This document shows, in pieces, positions 17,983 through 26,731 of a stretch of 64,000 nucleotides of DNA. Origin of the DNA: Hymenobacter oligotrophus (GTDB taxonomy: Bacteria; Bacteroidota; Bacteroidia; Cytophagales; Hymenobacteraceae); assembly GCF_003574965.1 (NCBI RefSeq), contig NZ_CP032317.1, positions 124,001 through 188,000 on the forward strand. Direction: 5' to 3'. Each line of letters opens with the position of its first letter. Position 1 is the stretch's first letter. The notes under the pieces are model-generated. The model had not been told where the DNA came from. It made no database searches and saw nothing but the letters and a program-made list of their open reading frames with translations. Made by a program: the position numbers and the translations under genes.

Positions 17983-18021
17983 CACAAGGGCCCGGCAGCT
18001 GCCAGCTGCCGGGCCCTTGTG
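17983..18021. terminator. Strong bidirectional terminator
   Basis: Perfect 18-bp stem CACAAGGGCCCGGCAGCT (17983-18000) with a three-base loop, between the convergent HNH and alpha/beta hydrolase genes. Confidence 0.85.
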
Positions 18022-18044
18022 CTTATTTGGGTTGAAGTTGCGGC

Positions 18045-18950
18045 TTAACGGTTGCCCTGCGGTTGCTGCGTTGCGCCGTGGCGGCTGTCGTCGCTTACGG
18101 GAGTGTTAGAGGCGCCCGTAAAATTCAGCAAGTCTTGCGTGAGGCGGTCTTTGCCATCGGCCGTGGCAAACAGGCCGTGCGGCTCGCCATCGTAGCGAAC
18201 GTAGGTGGCTTGGGGCAGCAGCTTGGCCAGTTGATCGGAGCTGGATTCAATGGGCACTGTTTTGTCGCTGGTGCCGTGAATGATGAGCGTAGGCACCCGA
18301 ATGGCCAGCACATCCTGGCGGAAGTCGGTTTCGGCCCAGGCGTGGGCGCAAGCTTCGGTGGCGTGCGGCGAGGCCTGCAGGCAAATCGTCTGCATCCAGT
18401 CGAGCATGGCCTGGCTAACGGGGTGGCTTACCACCCCCACGCCGTAAAATTGCTTGCCAAAGGTTTGCAAAAAATCGGGGCGGTCTTTGCGCAGGTTCTT
18501 CATGATGTCGTCGAACGTCGACTTATCCACGCCATCGGGGTTGTCGTCGGTTTTTAGCAGGTAGGGCAGCACGCTGGCTACCAGCACCACCTTGCTCACA
18601 CGGGCGCCGCCGTAGCGGTTCATGTAGCGGGCTACTTCGCCTCCGCCCATCGAAAAGCCCACTAGCGTTACGTTTTGCAGGTTCAGGCCTTCCAGAATGG
18701 CGTTCAGGTCGCTGGCCAGCGTGTCGTAGTGATAGCCGTTCCAGGGTTTATCTGACTTGCCGAAGCCGCGGCGGTCGTAGGCAATTACGCGCTTTCCGTA
18801 GTGCGGCAAGGTATGGGCCTGGTGCTCCCACATTTGGTGGTCGGCAGGCCAGCCATGAATCAGCACCACCGGGTCGCCTTGGCCCCAGTCTTGGTAAAAG
18901 ATATTAACGGGGTTGCCTTGGGCATCTTGCCCAACTTTAAGGTAGCTCAT
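18045..18950 (-). CDS. Alpha/beta hydrolase (non-heme haloperoxidase-like)
   Basis: The 301-residue product has VVLIHGWPADHQMW (oxyanion-hole HG, residues 28-41), the nucleophile S100 in GFSMGGGEV, a strand ending PTLIIHGTSDKTVP with the acid residue and His in GEPHGLF. The whole pattern is that of cofactor-free haloperoxidases/esterases; the natural substrate is unknown. The C-terminal 20 residues are Gln/Asn/Ser-rich and extra. It is monocistronic, bounded by a terminator and a 527-bp gap. Confidence 0.85.
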   Translation of the reverse strand: MSYLKVGQDAQGNPVNIFYQDWGQGDPVVLIHGWPADHQMWEHQAHTLPHYGKRVIAYDRRGFGKSDKPWNGYHYDTLASDLNAILEGLNLQNVTLVGFSMGGGEVARYMNRYGGARVSKVVLVASVLPYLLKTDDNPDGVDKSTFDDIMKNLRKDRPDFLQTFGKQFYGVGVVSHPVSQAMLDWMQTICLQASPHATEACAHAWAETDFRQDVLAIRVPTLIIHGTSDKTVPIESSSDQLAKLLPQATYVRYDGEPHGLFATADGKDRLTQDLLNFTGASNTPVSDDSRHGATQQPQGNR

Positions 18951-19477
18951 ACGCGGTGTGGTTGTGGGTTGTGTTCAATGCTGAATTTATTCAGTACTGC
19001 CGCAACCCGCCCGGCGTTGGCTCGCCTGCGCACAGCACGCACGCACTTTGCGCCACATTTGGCGGCCAGCACCCACGGCAGCCCGGCTAACCAGGCTTTT
19101 CGCCCGACAAACTTTTACCAGCCTTGCCTTATTAAATCGTTGTTGCCTCTCCGGAACTGGCGCCGCGGTGGTAATCACACTAGCCCCTAGGTGCATACCC
19201 ACGCGTGCTTGTTTGGCAGCCTCAGGCAACCGGACTTAACTTCTTAATGCGCTAAAGCAAGCCCTTTGCGAGAGCGTGCCCCCTCGGGCGAGGCGCTACC
19301 CAAGTGCTTAATTCTTATCCTTATCAGGGAACGAGCGGCATCGTAGGCGCGTATAAAAGGCCTGCCACCCGCGCGCCATCCAAAACTGACAAATGTCATT
19401 TGTTGGCTTTGGCCCGTCGATGTGCGCAGCAGTCATTACCGCGTACCTTCGCGGCCCCATAGTTTTTCCCCGATTGC
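18951..19477. other. 527-bp intergenic region upstream of the desaturase
   Basis: No convincing gene. It holds a CTGAAT-TT-ATTCAG palindrome at 18981-18994 near the hydrolase start, a CCTAGGTGC copy near 19186, an overlapping-palindrome site at 19387-19403 and a promoter-like box at 19444-19451. Confidence 0.6.
19387..19403. promoter_or_regulatory. Operator-like overlapping palindromes upstream of the desaturase
   Basis: TGACA-AA-TGTCA overlaps ACAAATG-T-CATTTGT, both perfect dyads in one 17-base stretch, about 40 bases upstream of a -7-like TACCTTCG box (19444-19451) and 75-90 bases before the desaturase ATG. The position suits an activator or repressor of fatty-acid desaturation. Confidence 0.5.
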
Positions 19478-20551
19478 ATGTCAGTACCCAAGTTTGCCGC
19501 CGTTCGGCAAAAAGAGTCGTTTCACAATGAGCTGAAGCGGCGCGTCAACGCCTATTTCGAAGAATCGGGCAAAGCCACCACCGGCAATGCCACCTTGTTC
19601 ACGAAGGCCGCCCTGCTTACCGGTGCGCTGCTGTTTCTCTACATCCACCTGGTGTTCTTCACGCCTTCCACGGGTTTGGCCATTCTGGAGTGTATCCTGA
19701 TGGGTGGGGTAGGAGCCGCTATCGGCTTCAACATCATGCACGACGGCGCCCACGGCTCCTTTTCGAAGCACGGCTGGCTAAACCAAGCCGCCGCGTTTAC
19801 CCTGAACGTGTTCGGCGGCAACTCCTTCATGTGGAACATGAAGCACAACCTCATCCACCACATGTACACCAACATCGATGGCGTAGACGACGACATCGAT
19901 GCCCAGCCCTGGTTGCGCCTGAGCGAAACCCAGCCGCGCCGCGCCCTGCACCGCTACCAGCACTACTACTTCTGGTTTTTGTACGCGCTGTTTTACCTGG
20001 CCTGGGTCGTGATGATGGACTACCAAAAATACTTCAAAGGCTCTATCGGCTCGGTTCCGCTGAAGAAGATGGAAACCAAAGATCAGCTGGTGTTCTGGGG
20101 CTTTAAGGCGCTGTACCTCGTGCTGTTCGTGGGCATTCCCATCTACGTCGTGGGCTTCGTGTCGTGGGTTATCGGCTTTCTGATCTTCGCCGCCGTGGCC
20201 GGTTTCTCGCTGAGCCTGGTGTTCCAGCTGGCCCACACCGTAGAGCCCGCCACCTTCCCTGTACCCGACGCGCAGACCTACAAAATGGAAGACGAGTGGG
20301 CCGTGCATCAGCTCAAAACCACCGCCAACTTCGCCACTAACAACAAGGTGGTAACCTGGCTCCTAGGTGGCCTGAACTTCCAAGTAGAGCATCACCTGTT
20401 TCCCAAGATTTCGCACGTTCACTACCCGGCCATCAGCAAGATCATCAAGCAGGCCTGCGAGGAGTTCAACGTGACCTACAACGAATTCCCCCGCATGCGC
20501 TCGGCCGTGCTGTCGCACGTGCTGTTTTTGCGGCAGATGGGACGGGCGTAG
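19478..20551 (+). CDS. Membrane fatty acid (acyl-CoA/acyl-lipid) desaturase
   Basis: The 357-residue protein has the three histidine boxes of the front-end/linoleoyl-CoA-like desaturase family: HDGAH (88-92), HNLIHH (123-128) and QVEHH (about 301-305), which bind the di-iron centre, separated by pairs of membrane helices. No cytochrome b5 domain is fused. It introduces a double bond into fatty acyl chains of membrane lipids; regiospecificity cannot be read. It is monocistronic with its own operator-like site and terminator, as expected of a temperature- or fluidity-controlled gene. Confidence 0.9.
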   Translation: MSVPKFAAVRQKESFHNELKRRVNAYFEESGKATTGNATLFTKAALLTGALLFLYIHLVFFTPSTGLAILECILMGGVGAAIGFNIMHDGAHGSFSKHGWLNQAAAFTLNVFGGNSFMWNMKHNLIHHMYTNIDGVDDDIDAQPWLRLSETQPRRALHRYQHYYFWFLYALFYLAWVVMMDYQKYFKGSIGSVPLKKMETKDQLVFWGFKALYLVLFVGIPIYVVGFVSWVIGFLIFAAVAGFSLSLVFQLAHTVEPATFPVPDAQTYKMEDEWAVHQLKTTANFATNNKVVTWLLGGLNFQVEHHLFPKISHVHYPAISKIIKQACEEFNVTYNEFPRMRSAVLSHVLFLRQMGRA

Positions 20552-20572
20552 TAATTGTCGCTGACCTTTATT

Positions 20573-20608
20573 AGCAACGGCCTGCTTCCCTTGAAGCAGG
20601 CCGTTGCT
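20573..20608 (+). terminator. Terminator after the desaturase
   Basis: Stem AGCAACGGCCTGCTT (20573-20587) with exact complement 20594-20608, followed by ATTTTT. Confidence 0.85.
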
Positions 20609-20675
20609 ATTTTTCAGGTTATGCAAGTGGCCTAGGGCTTCAGATGCTAAGCCAATAGTTCAGGTATATGTACCT

Positions 20676-21017
20676 ATGCGACGGAAAAAACAGCAATCAA
20701 CCTTAATCAGAGCCTTAATTTATATATGGGTACATCGAATTGACCTCACCTTACTGTTAATGTTTCCCTTATTATTTATAGCCATTGAAGCAGTCAAACG
20801 GCAGTGGCGGAACAATCTATTGCATAATGGGAAAGAAGCATACGGGGTTATTACAAGTGTGAACAGTAAGAATACTCGCGTTAGCTATAAGGTAAGCGGC
20901 ACAAAAGTCGATGCAGTGGTATCAACCCATTCTAGTGATGAGTTGAAAGCCGGAGACACGTGTAAACTCAAGTATAATCCTCACGACCTCCAAGAGGTAA
21001 TTCTGGTTGTAAAATGA
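20676..21017 (+). CDS. AT-rich small membrane protein, DUF3592-like
   Basis: The 113-residue product starts with a basic segment (MRRKKQQS), has one hydrophobic helix (about 25-45: DLTLLLMFPLLFIAIEAV) and a soluble part ending KLKYNPHDLQEVILVVK, resembling the end of DUF3592 domains. Its base composition is clearly AT-richer than every neighbouring gene (many AAA, TTA, ATA codons), which suggests recent transfer. The flanks are also AT-rich. The ATG at 20676 is chosen. No partner gene is evident. Confidence 0.6.
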   Translation: MRRKKQQSTLIRALIYIWVHRIDLTLLLMFPLLFIAIEAVKRQWRNNLLHNGKEAYGVITSVNSKNTRVSYKVSGTKVDAVVSTHSSDELKAGDTCKLKYNPHDLQEVILVVK

Positions 21018-21095
21018 GGGCAATCAATACTTAATTGAATAGTAGCGTAAACTTCGTAGCAGTCAGCTACATCTATTTTACTGACTTAAAATCAG

Positions 21096-21103
21096 TATCT
21101 TTG
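21096..21103 (+). promoter_or_regulatory. Promoter -7 box of rpsA
   Basis: TATCTTTG followed by CGGCC is a perfect TAnnTTTG box, about 110 bp upstream of the rpsA ATG, leaving a long leader that could host autoregulation by S1. The -33 region is T-rich rather than a clear TTG. Confidence 0.6.
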
Positions 21104-21212
21104 CGGCCCTGCCAGGGTGGCGGGACAGGGCTTTAGCTCTGGAAATCAATACAAACGCGTTCCGGAGGCGGGCCCTGCGCCGGACGTGTACACGAGGGCC
21201 AACTGCAATATC

Positions 21213-23045
21213 ATGGCAGAAATGGTAGACAACTTCGACTGGGACAACGTCGGAGCCAACAGCTTCGGCGGCAACTACTCGCAAGAGGAGCGCGCCCGTC
21301 TCGAAGAAATGTACGCCGGTACGCTCACCACCGTTGAGGAGGAGCAAGTAGTAAAAGGCACGGTAGTTTCGGTCGGCGACCGTGACGTAATCGTGAACAT
21401 CGGTTTCAAATCGGACGGTCTGGTTCCGCGCTCGGAATTCCGCGACCTGACCGACCTGAAAGCCGGTGACGAGGTTGAAGTATTCATCGAAGACCAGGAA
21501 GATGCCAACGGCCAGCTGATCCTTTCGCGTAAGAAGGCGAAGATCAAGCAGGCTTGGAAGGCCATCTACGACGCGCTCGAAAACGACACCATCCTGGAAG
21601 GTGTAGTTAAGCGTCGTACCAAGGGCGGTCTGATCATGGAGCTGGACGGCGTAGAAGCCTTCTTGCCCGGCTCGCAGATCGACGTGAAGCCCATCCGCGA
21701 CTTCGACATCTATGTTGGTCGTCGCATGGAGGTGAAAGTGGTGAAAATCAACGCCGCTTTCGACAACGTGGTTGTTTCGCACAAAGTCCTCATCGAAAAG
21801 GACCTGGAGAAGCAGCGCGAAGCCATCCTCAACAACCTGGAGAAAGGCCAGATCCTCGAGGGCGTTATCAAGAACATGACCAACTTCGGTGTGTTCATCG
21901 ACCTCGGCGGCGTAGACGGCCTGCTGCACATCACCGACATCTCGTGGGGCCGCATCGCTCACCCGAGCGAGGTATTGCAGCTCGACCAGAAGCTGAACGT
22001 AGTAGTTCTGGACTTCGACGAAGCCAAGAAGCGTATTTCGCTTGGCCTGAAGCAGCTGACCCCGCACCCGTGGGATTCGTTGCCGCAAGACCTGCAGCCC
22101 GGCTCGCGCGTACAAGGCCGCATTGTGAACGTAGCCGACTACGGTGCGTTCATGGAGATTGTGCCTGGCGTTGAAGGCCTGATCCACGTTTCGGAAATGT
22201 CGTGGAGCCAGCACCTGCGCAACCCGCAGGACTTCATCAAGCAGGGCGACGTAGTAGAGGCTCAGATCCTGACCCTCGACCGCGACGAGCGCAAGATGAG
22301 CCTCGGCATCAAGCAACTGACCGAAGATCCGTGGACCCGCGCCGATTTCGGTGGCAAGTACGCTGTAGGTTCGAAGCACAACGGCCTGGTGCGTAACCTC
22401 ACCAACTTCGGCCTGTTCGTAGAACTGGAAGAAGGTGTTGACGGCCTCGTGCACGTTTCGGACCTGTCGTGGACCAAGAAGGTGAAGCACCCCTCGGAAA
22501 TGGTGAAGGTGGGCGACCGTCTGGACGTAGTAGTTCTCGAACTCGACGTGCAGAACCGCCGCCTGGCCCTGGGCCACAAGCAGCTGGAAGAAAACCCCTG
22601 GGACACCTTCCAGACGGTATTCACCCCCGGCTCGGTGCACAAGGCTACCATCACCGAGAAGTCGGACCGCGGCGCCGTGCTGGAGCTGCCCTACGGCATC
22701 GAAGGTTTTGCTTACCCCAAGTCGCTGGCCAAAGAAGATGGCTCGCAGCCTGAAGTAGGCGAGGCGCTGGACTTCCGCGTAGTTGAGTTCTCGAAAGACG
22801 ACCGTCGCATCGTGCTGTCGCACTCTGCAACTTACGGTGCCGGCCAAGAGGAGGAAAACAACCGCGCTGCCAAGTTCCAGAAGAAGAAGCCTGCTGCTGG
22901 CGCTAACGCAGGTGGCAACACCGGCGAAGGCAAAGTTGCCGATCTGAAGAAAGCGGAGAAGTCGACCCTAGGTGACCTCGACGCCCTGAGCGCCCTGCGC
23001 GACCGGATGATGGGTAACGAGCGCGACGCCGAAAACAACGGCTAA
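21213..23045 (+). CDS. rpsA: 30S ribosomal protein S1
   Basis: The 610-residue protein has six S1 RNA-binding domains, visible as repeated units such as VKGTVVSVGDRDVIVNIG, LEGVIKNMTNFGVFIDLGG and HNGLVRNLTNFGLFVELEEG, each ending in a GL-HVS-SW type motif; the first two and the last are more diverged. A Lys/Ala/Gly-rich tail follows. S1 binds mRNA on the small subunit. The ATG at 21213 (MAEMVDNFDWD) is chosen; the longer frame from 21117 would begin inside the leader. Codon use is strongly biased, as expected of a highly expressed gene. Confidence 0.95.
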   Translation: MAEMVDNFDWDNVGANSFGGNYSQEERARLEEMYAGTLTTVEEEQVVKGTVVSVGDRDVIVNIGFKSDGLVPRSEFRDLTDLKAGDEVEVFIEDQEDANGQLILSRKKAKIKQAWKAIYDALENDTILEGVVKRRTKGGLIMELDGVEAFLPGSQIDVKPIRDFDIYVGRRMEVKVVKINAAFDNVVVSHKVLIEKDLEKQREAILNNLEKGQILEGVIKNMTNFGVFIDLGGVDGLLHITDISWGRIAHPSEVLQLDQKLNVVVLDFDEAKKRISLGLKQLTPHPWDSLPQDLQPGSRVQGRIVNVADYGAFMEIVPGVEGLIHVSEMSWSQHLRNPQDFIKQGDVVEAQILTLDRDERKMSLGIKQLTEDPWTRADFGGKYAVGSKHNGLVRNLTNFGLFVELEEGVDGLVHVSDLSWTKKVKHPSEMVKVGDRLDVVVLELDVQNRRLALGHKQLEENPWDTFQTVFTPGSVHKATITEKSDRGAVLELPYGIEGFAYPKSLAKEDGSQPEVGEALDFRVVEFSKDDRRIVLSHSATYGAGQEEENNRAAKFQKKKPAAGANAGGNTGEGKVADLKKAEKSTLGDLDALSALRDRMMGNERDAENNG

Positions 23046-23073
23046 GCTTCGCTGCTAACCACAGCTAAATGAG

Positions 23074-23102
23074 AAGCCCCCGGCCCACAAGGCCGGGGGT
23101 TT
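23074..23102 (+). terminator. Terminator of rpsA
   Basis: GC-rich stem AAGCCCCCGGCC / GGCCGGGGGTTT with a short loop and a run of six T. Confidence 0.85.
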
Positions 23103-23221
23103 TTTAGTGATATTTTTTGGGCACGCTACCAATGTGTTAGCGCTTGATGGCGCAAATACTGCAGCTTAGGTTTTGCAAAAGCAGCGGAATAAACTATGTT
23201 TGCGGCCCCAAGTCTTATTAA

Positions 23222-23292
23222 GGTGACGTGACCGAGAGGCTAGGTAGAGGTCTGCAAAACCTCGTACAGCGGTTCGAATCCGCTCGTCACCT
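23222..23292 (+). tRNA. tRNA-Cys (anticodon GCA)
   Basis: A 71-base cloverleaf: acceptor stem GGTGACG (23222-23228) with CGTCACC (23285-23291) and discriminator T; anticodon stem GAGGT/ACCTC around loop CTGCAAA with anticodon GCA at 23254-23256; T-arm AGCGG-TTCGAAT-CCGCT. CCA is not encoded. The D-arm is short (ACC/GGT). It is followed at once by its own terminator. Confidence 0.95.
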
Positions 23293-23298
23293 CAGCCA

Positions 23299-23332
23299 AA
23301 GCCGGCCCGAGCTTGTTAGCTCGGGCCGGCTT
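23299..23332 (+). terminator. Terminator after tRNA-Cys
   Basis: Perfect 15-bp stem AAGCCGGCCCGAGCT with loop TGTT, followed by a run of T. Confidence 0.85.
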
Positions 23333-23406
23333 TTTTGCGTTGTGCTGTGCCTAGATACTTTTGTTGAGCCGGTTAAGCAGGCAGGCAGTGGCACGTATTA
23401 AAGCAT

Positions 23407-23435
23407 AAAGCCCCGGTTCAGCGAACCGGGGCTTT
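23407..23435. terminator. Second hairpin after tRNA-Cys
   Basis: Perfect 13-bp stem AAAGCCCCGGTTC with loop AGC and T-rich tail; it could end transcription from either side. Confidence 0.65.
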
Positions 23436-23539
23436 TGGGCTAACCTAGCAGCCAACTGTTGTCGGCTGTCAATACCTACGAGGCTGGACGCGGGGTTGGA
23501 TTGGGGCAAAAGGAAAAACTTACGACCCTAGATAACGGA

Positions 23540-23570
23540 AAAAGCCGCGGGCCAGTGGACCGCGGCTTTT
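23540..23570 (-). terminator. Hairpin suggesting a minus-strand transcript end
   Basis: AAAAGCCGCGG (23540-23550) pairs with CCGCGGCTTTT (23560-23570). It lies downstream (minus-strand sense) of the doubtful membrane ORF remnant at 23571-23989, and supports there being a transcribed unit. Confidence 0.5.
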
Positions 23571-23989
23571 CCCATATTCCAAACAAAAACGCCCTAGGGC
23601 GTTCTGCAGTGTAAACCAGCCGGCGGGCTGATAAGTGCCGGAAGCGAAGCAAGAAAATCGGATGCCCAGCAACCAGTAAGTGGCCGCTGCGAAGGCCAAA
23701 ACCCAATGCAAGGAGTTGGCAGCAATGCCGCCTCCGTATTTGTACGCGGCAAAATGCGTATCGGGCGCTAGCCGGTGGGCAAAGAGGAGCCGTAGAATAA
23801 ACGTGCAACCGGAGCGCAGGGTAGCAATGCGCGAAAATGCTTGAGCTTGAGGTAAGTGGCCAGGTGTTTCGCAAAACAAAGCACTGCAACCAACGCCGCA
23901 ATAACGAGCGGAAAACGTAAAATAGCCTTTCCTAAGCTGCTGAAGCCACATCCCAAAGCCAAGCTCAGCCGTAGAAGCGCCCGACCCAT
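23571..23989 (-). pseudogene. Possible broken or frameshifted small membrane protein gene
   Basis: One minus-strand frame from an ATG at 23989 to a stop at 23768 gives a 73-residue product with a convincing hydrophobic helix followed by a basic stretch (AALVAVLCFAKHLATYLKLK). Beyond its stop a different frame continues with protein-like, aromatic and hydrophobic sequence (HWVLAFAAATYWLLGIRF), and a minus-strand hairpin follows at 23540-23570. One shift near 23780 would join them into a protein of about 140-155 residues. No family recognised. Alternatives: a genuine 73-residue protein, or chance. Confidence 0.3.
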
Positions 23990-24012
23990 ATTCTCTCAAC
24001 CTTCCCTCAGCT

Positions 24013-26658
24013 ATGAAAATCGTCGACCTCCGCACCATGCGTGGGCCTAGCTACTGGTCCGTGAAGCACCCCAAGATCATCGTGCTGAAACTCGACCTAG
24101 AAGACCTGGCCGATACCTGGAGCAACGCCGTGCCGGGCCTCGATGCGCGCTTGCTGCGCTTGCTGCCCGACCTCGAGAAGCCCCGCAGCAACGACGCCCG
24201 CGAATCGGCGAAGCGCCCGCCGCTTACGTGCGAGCAAATTGCCGACGGCGAGCCGTGGGGGCACATTGTGCAGCACGTGGCGTTGGAGCTGCAGCGCATG
24301 GCAGGCATGCCCATGCGTTGGGGCAAATCGCACCCAGCCCACGAGGAAAACATGGAGATGGTGCTGTTTGAGTACCAGGAGGAGCGGGCGGGCCGCGTGG
24401 CGGCCGAGGCTGCCGTGGACCTGCTGAACGCCTTGGTGCGCAAAGAGAAATACGACGTGCGCGCCATCGTTGATGAGCTGCACGAAATTCGGGAGGAGGA
24501 GTACTTTGGGCCGAGCACCTACAGCATTGTTGCCGAAGCGGCCTCGCGCGGCATTCCGTACATCCAGCTGCGCGAAAGCAACATCATTCAGCTGGGGTAC
24601 GGGGTAAACCAAAAGCGCATTTGGGCCACCACCAGCAGCTACACCTCGCACGCCGCCGTTGAAATTGCGGGCAATAAAAACCGCACAAAGGCCATGCTGG
24701 CCGAAGCCGGGGTGCCGGTGCCGCGCGGTACCACCGTGTACGATGCCGACGAGCTAAAGCAAGCCGTGGAGGATCTAGGCTACCCCATTGTAACGAAGCC
24801 GCTTGACGGCAACCACGGCAAGGGCGCTACCATCAACATCAAGAACTGGAAGGAGGCTTTGGCTGGCCTGAAGGCCGCACAGCAATACTCCGAAGCCGTA
24901 ATTGTGGAGCAATTCATCGAGGGTTTCGACTTCCGGTTGCTGGTGATTAACGGCAAGCTGGTAGCCGCGGCCAAGCGTACGCCAGCCGCCGTTACCGGCG
25001 ACGGGGTACACACCATTCAGGAGCTAATCGACGAAATCAACAAGGACCCGCGCCGCGGGGTGGGGCACGAGAAGGTGCTCACCAAAATCAAGATCGATAA
25101 GCACACCAACCAAATCCTGAAGGCCCGCGAATTGACGCCCAAATCGGTGCTGCCGGAAGGGGAGGTGCTGTACCTTAAGAGCACGGCCAACATCAGCACG
25201 GGCGGCACCGCCACCGACGTTACCGACCTCGTGGACCCGTACAACGTGCTGCTGGCCGAACGCGTGGCTGGCATCATCGGCCTCGACATTTGCGGCATCG
25301 ATGTGCTGACCACCGACATTGCCATTCCGCTAAACGAAACCCGCGGGGCCGTAATCGAAGTGAATGCCGCGCCCGGTTTCCGCATGCACATCTCGCCGGC
25401 CGAAGGGTTGCCGCGCAACGTGGCCGCGCCTGTGGTGGACATGCTCTTCCCGCGCGGAGCCAACTCCCGCATTCCCATTTTCGCCGTTACGGGTACCAAC
25501 GGCAAAACCACTACTACTTTGCTGCTCTCGCACTTAGTGGCCTCCAAGGGCTACAAAGTGGGGCACACCACCACCAGCGGCATTTACATACAAGGGCGGC
25601 AGCTGCAAAGCGGCGACTGTACCGGCTCGCAGAGCACCGAGTTTGTGCTGAAAGACCCCACCGTAAATTTTGCGGTGCTGGAGGTAGCCCGCGGCGGTAT
25701 GCTGCGCTCGGGCCTCGGGTTTCAATACTGCGACGTGGCCGTGGTAACCAACGTAGCCGCCGACCACCTAGGCATGCGCGACATCCACACAGTGGAGGAA
25801 ATGGCCGCCGTGAAGGGCGTGCTGCCGCGCACCGTGCGCAAAAGCGGCTGGGCCGTGCTCAACGCCGACAACGACTACACCTACGCCATGCGCCAGTGGG
25901 TCGATTGCAAAGTGGCCCTGTTTAGCATGGACGAGAACAGCCCGCGCATTCGTAGCCACGTGGAGGCCGGCGGGTTGGCCGCGGTGTACGAAGAAGGCTA
26001 CATCACCATCTACAAGAACACCTACAAGCTGCGCATCGATCAGGCCGAGAACTTTCCCATCACCCTAGGTGGTCGGGCCAAGTTCAACATCGAGAATGCC
26101 TTGGCAGCATCCTTGGCGGCGTACTGCTACGGCTTCGAGAAGGACGACATCAAAACGGCGCTGCGCACGTTTGTGCCCTCGGCTACCAAAACGCCGGGCC
26201 GTATGAACGTCTTCCGCTTTCCCAACTTCGAGGTTATCGTCGATTACGCCCACAACACCCACGGCATCGAGAAATTCGGCGAGTTTTTGGCGGCCACGCC
26301 GGCCTCGCACCGCGTTGGCATCATTTCGGGCCTCGGCGACCGGCGCGAAGAAGACACCATCGATTACGCCCGAACGGCCGGCCGCATCTTCGACGAGGTG
26401 GTGCTGCGGCAGGACCGCGACCTGCGCGGCAAAACCGCCGAAGAGCTGGAGCGCCTCATGCGCTCGGGCCTGATTATGGACAAGCCCAATCTGCCCATCA
26501 CGTACATCGAAGACGAGCTCGACGCCATTGAGTACGCCGTGCAAACCGCCCGCGAGGGTTCGGTTATTACCGTGTTCACCGAAAACATCAAGGGTGCCCT
26601 AGGGAAGCTGGAGGAGCTGCAGGAGCGGGTAGGCCAGCCGCAGCAGCAACCCGCCTAA
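24013..26658 (+). CDS. cphA: Cyanophycin synthetase
   Basis: The 881-residue enzyme polymerises aspartate and arginine into cyanophycin (multi-L-arginyl-poly-L-aspartate), using ATP for each addition. It has the CphA1 layout: N-terminal domain (1-about 160), ATP-grasp domain (about 210-475, with GYPIVTKPLDGNHGKGATIN and VIEVNAAPGFRMH) and a Mur-ligase-like domain (about 490-870) with the P-loop GTNGKTTTT near 494-502 and VVDYAHNTHG-like sequence around residue 745. It is monocistronic, bounded by a strong terminator. No cyanophycinase (cphB) or isoaspartyl dipeptidase gene is in the window. Confidence 0.95.
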   Translation: MKIVDLRTMRGPSYWSVKHPKIIVLKLDLEDLADTWSNAVPGLDARLLRLLPDLEKPRSNDARESAKRPPLTCEQIADGEPWGHIVQHVALELQRMAGMPMRWGKSHPAHEENMEMVLFEYQEERAGRVAAEAAVDLLNALVRKEKYDVRAIVDELHEIREEEYFGPSTYSIVAEAASRGIPYIQLRESNIIQLGYGVNQKRIWATTSSYTSHAAVEIAGNKNRTKAMLAEAGVPVPRGTTVYDADELKQAVEDLGYPIVTKPLDGNHGKGATINIKNWKEALAGLKAAQQYSEAVIVEQFIEGFDFRLLVINGKLVAAAKRTPAAVTGDGVHTIQELIDEINKDPRRGVGHEKVLTKIKIDKHTNQILKARELTPKSVLPEGEVLYLKSTANISTGGTATDVTDLVDPYNVLLAERVAGIIGLDICGIDVLTTDIAIPLNETRGAVIEVNAAPGFRMHISPAEGLPRNVAAPVVDMLFPRGANSRIPIFAVTGTNGKTTTTLLLSHLVASKGYKVGHTTTSGIYIQGRQLQSGDCTGSQSTEFVLKDPTVNFAVLEVARGGMLRSGLGFQYCDVAVVTNVAADHLGMRDIHTVEEMAAVKGVLPRTVRKSGWAVLNADNDYTYAMRQWVDCKVALFSMDENSPRIRSHVEAGGLAAVYEEGYITIYKNTYKLRIDQAENFPITLGGRAKFNIENALAASLAAYCYGFEKDDIKTALRTFVPSATKTPGRMNVFRFPNFEVIVDYAHNTHGIEKFGEFLAATPASHRVGIISGLGDRREEDTIDYARTAGRIFDEVVLRQDRDLRGKTAEELERLMRSGLIMDKPNLPITYIEDELDAIEYAVQTAREGSVITVFTENIKGALGKLEELQERVGQPQQQPA

Positions 26659-26670
26659 CGGCCCTAGGTG

Positions 26671-26723
26671 CCGCAACGCAAAACGCCCCGCCGGATGCTC
26701 CGGCGGGGCGTTTTGCGTTGCGG
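26671..26723. terminator. Very long bidirectional terminator
   Basis: Perfect 25-bp inverted repeat (26671-26695 with 26699-26723, loop TGC) between the convergent cphA and coiled-coil genes; the stem contains AAAACGCCCC and GGGGCGTTTT, giving U-rich ends in both directions. Confidence 0.9.
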
Positions 26724-26731
26724 CTTAAGCC

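Noticed and set aside
18981-18994. CTGAAT-TT-ATTCAG as an operator of the alpha/beta hydrolase
   Set aside because: Short AT-rich dyad with no supporting second copy or promoter; could be chance, so only noted in the intergenic entry.
21078-22847. Long open frame (589 codons) antisense to rpsA
   Set aside because: It is a shadow of the strongly biased codons of rpsA; composition is His/Val/Gln-rich with no domain, and rpsA is unmistakable on the other strand.
23476-23901. Third minus-strand open frame near the tRNA
   Set aside because: Arg/Ser/Pro-rich composition, no hydrophobic pattern, overlaps the hairpin; taken as a shadow.
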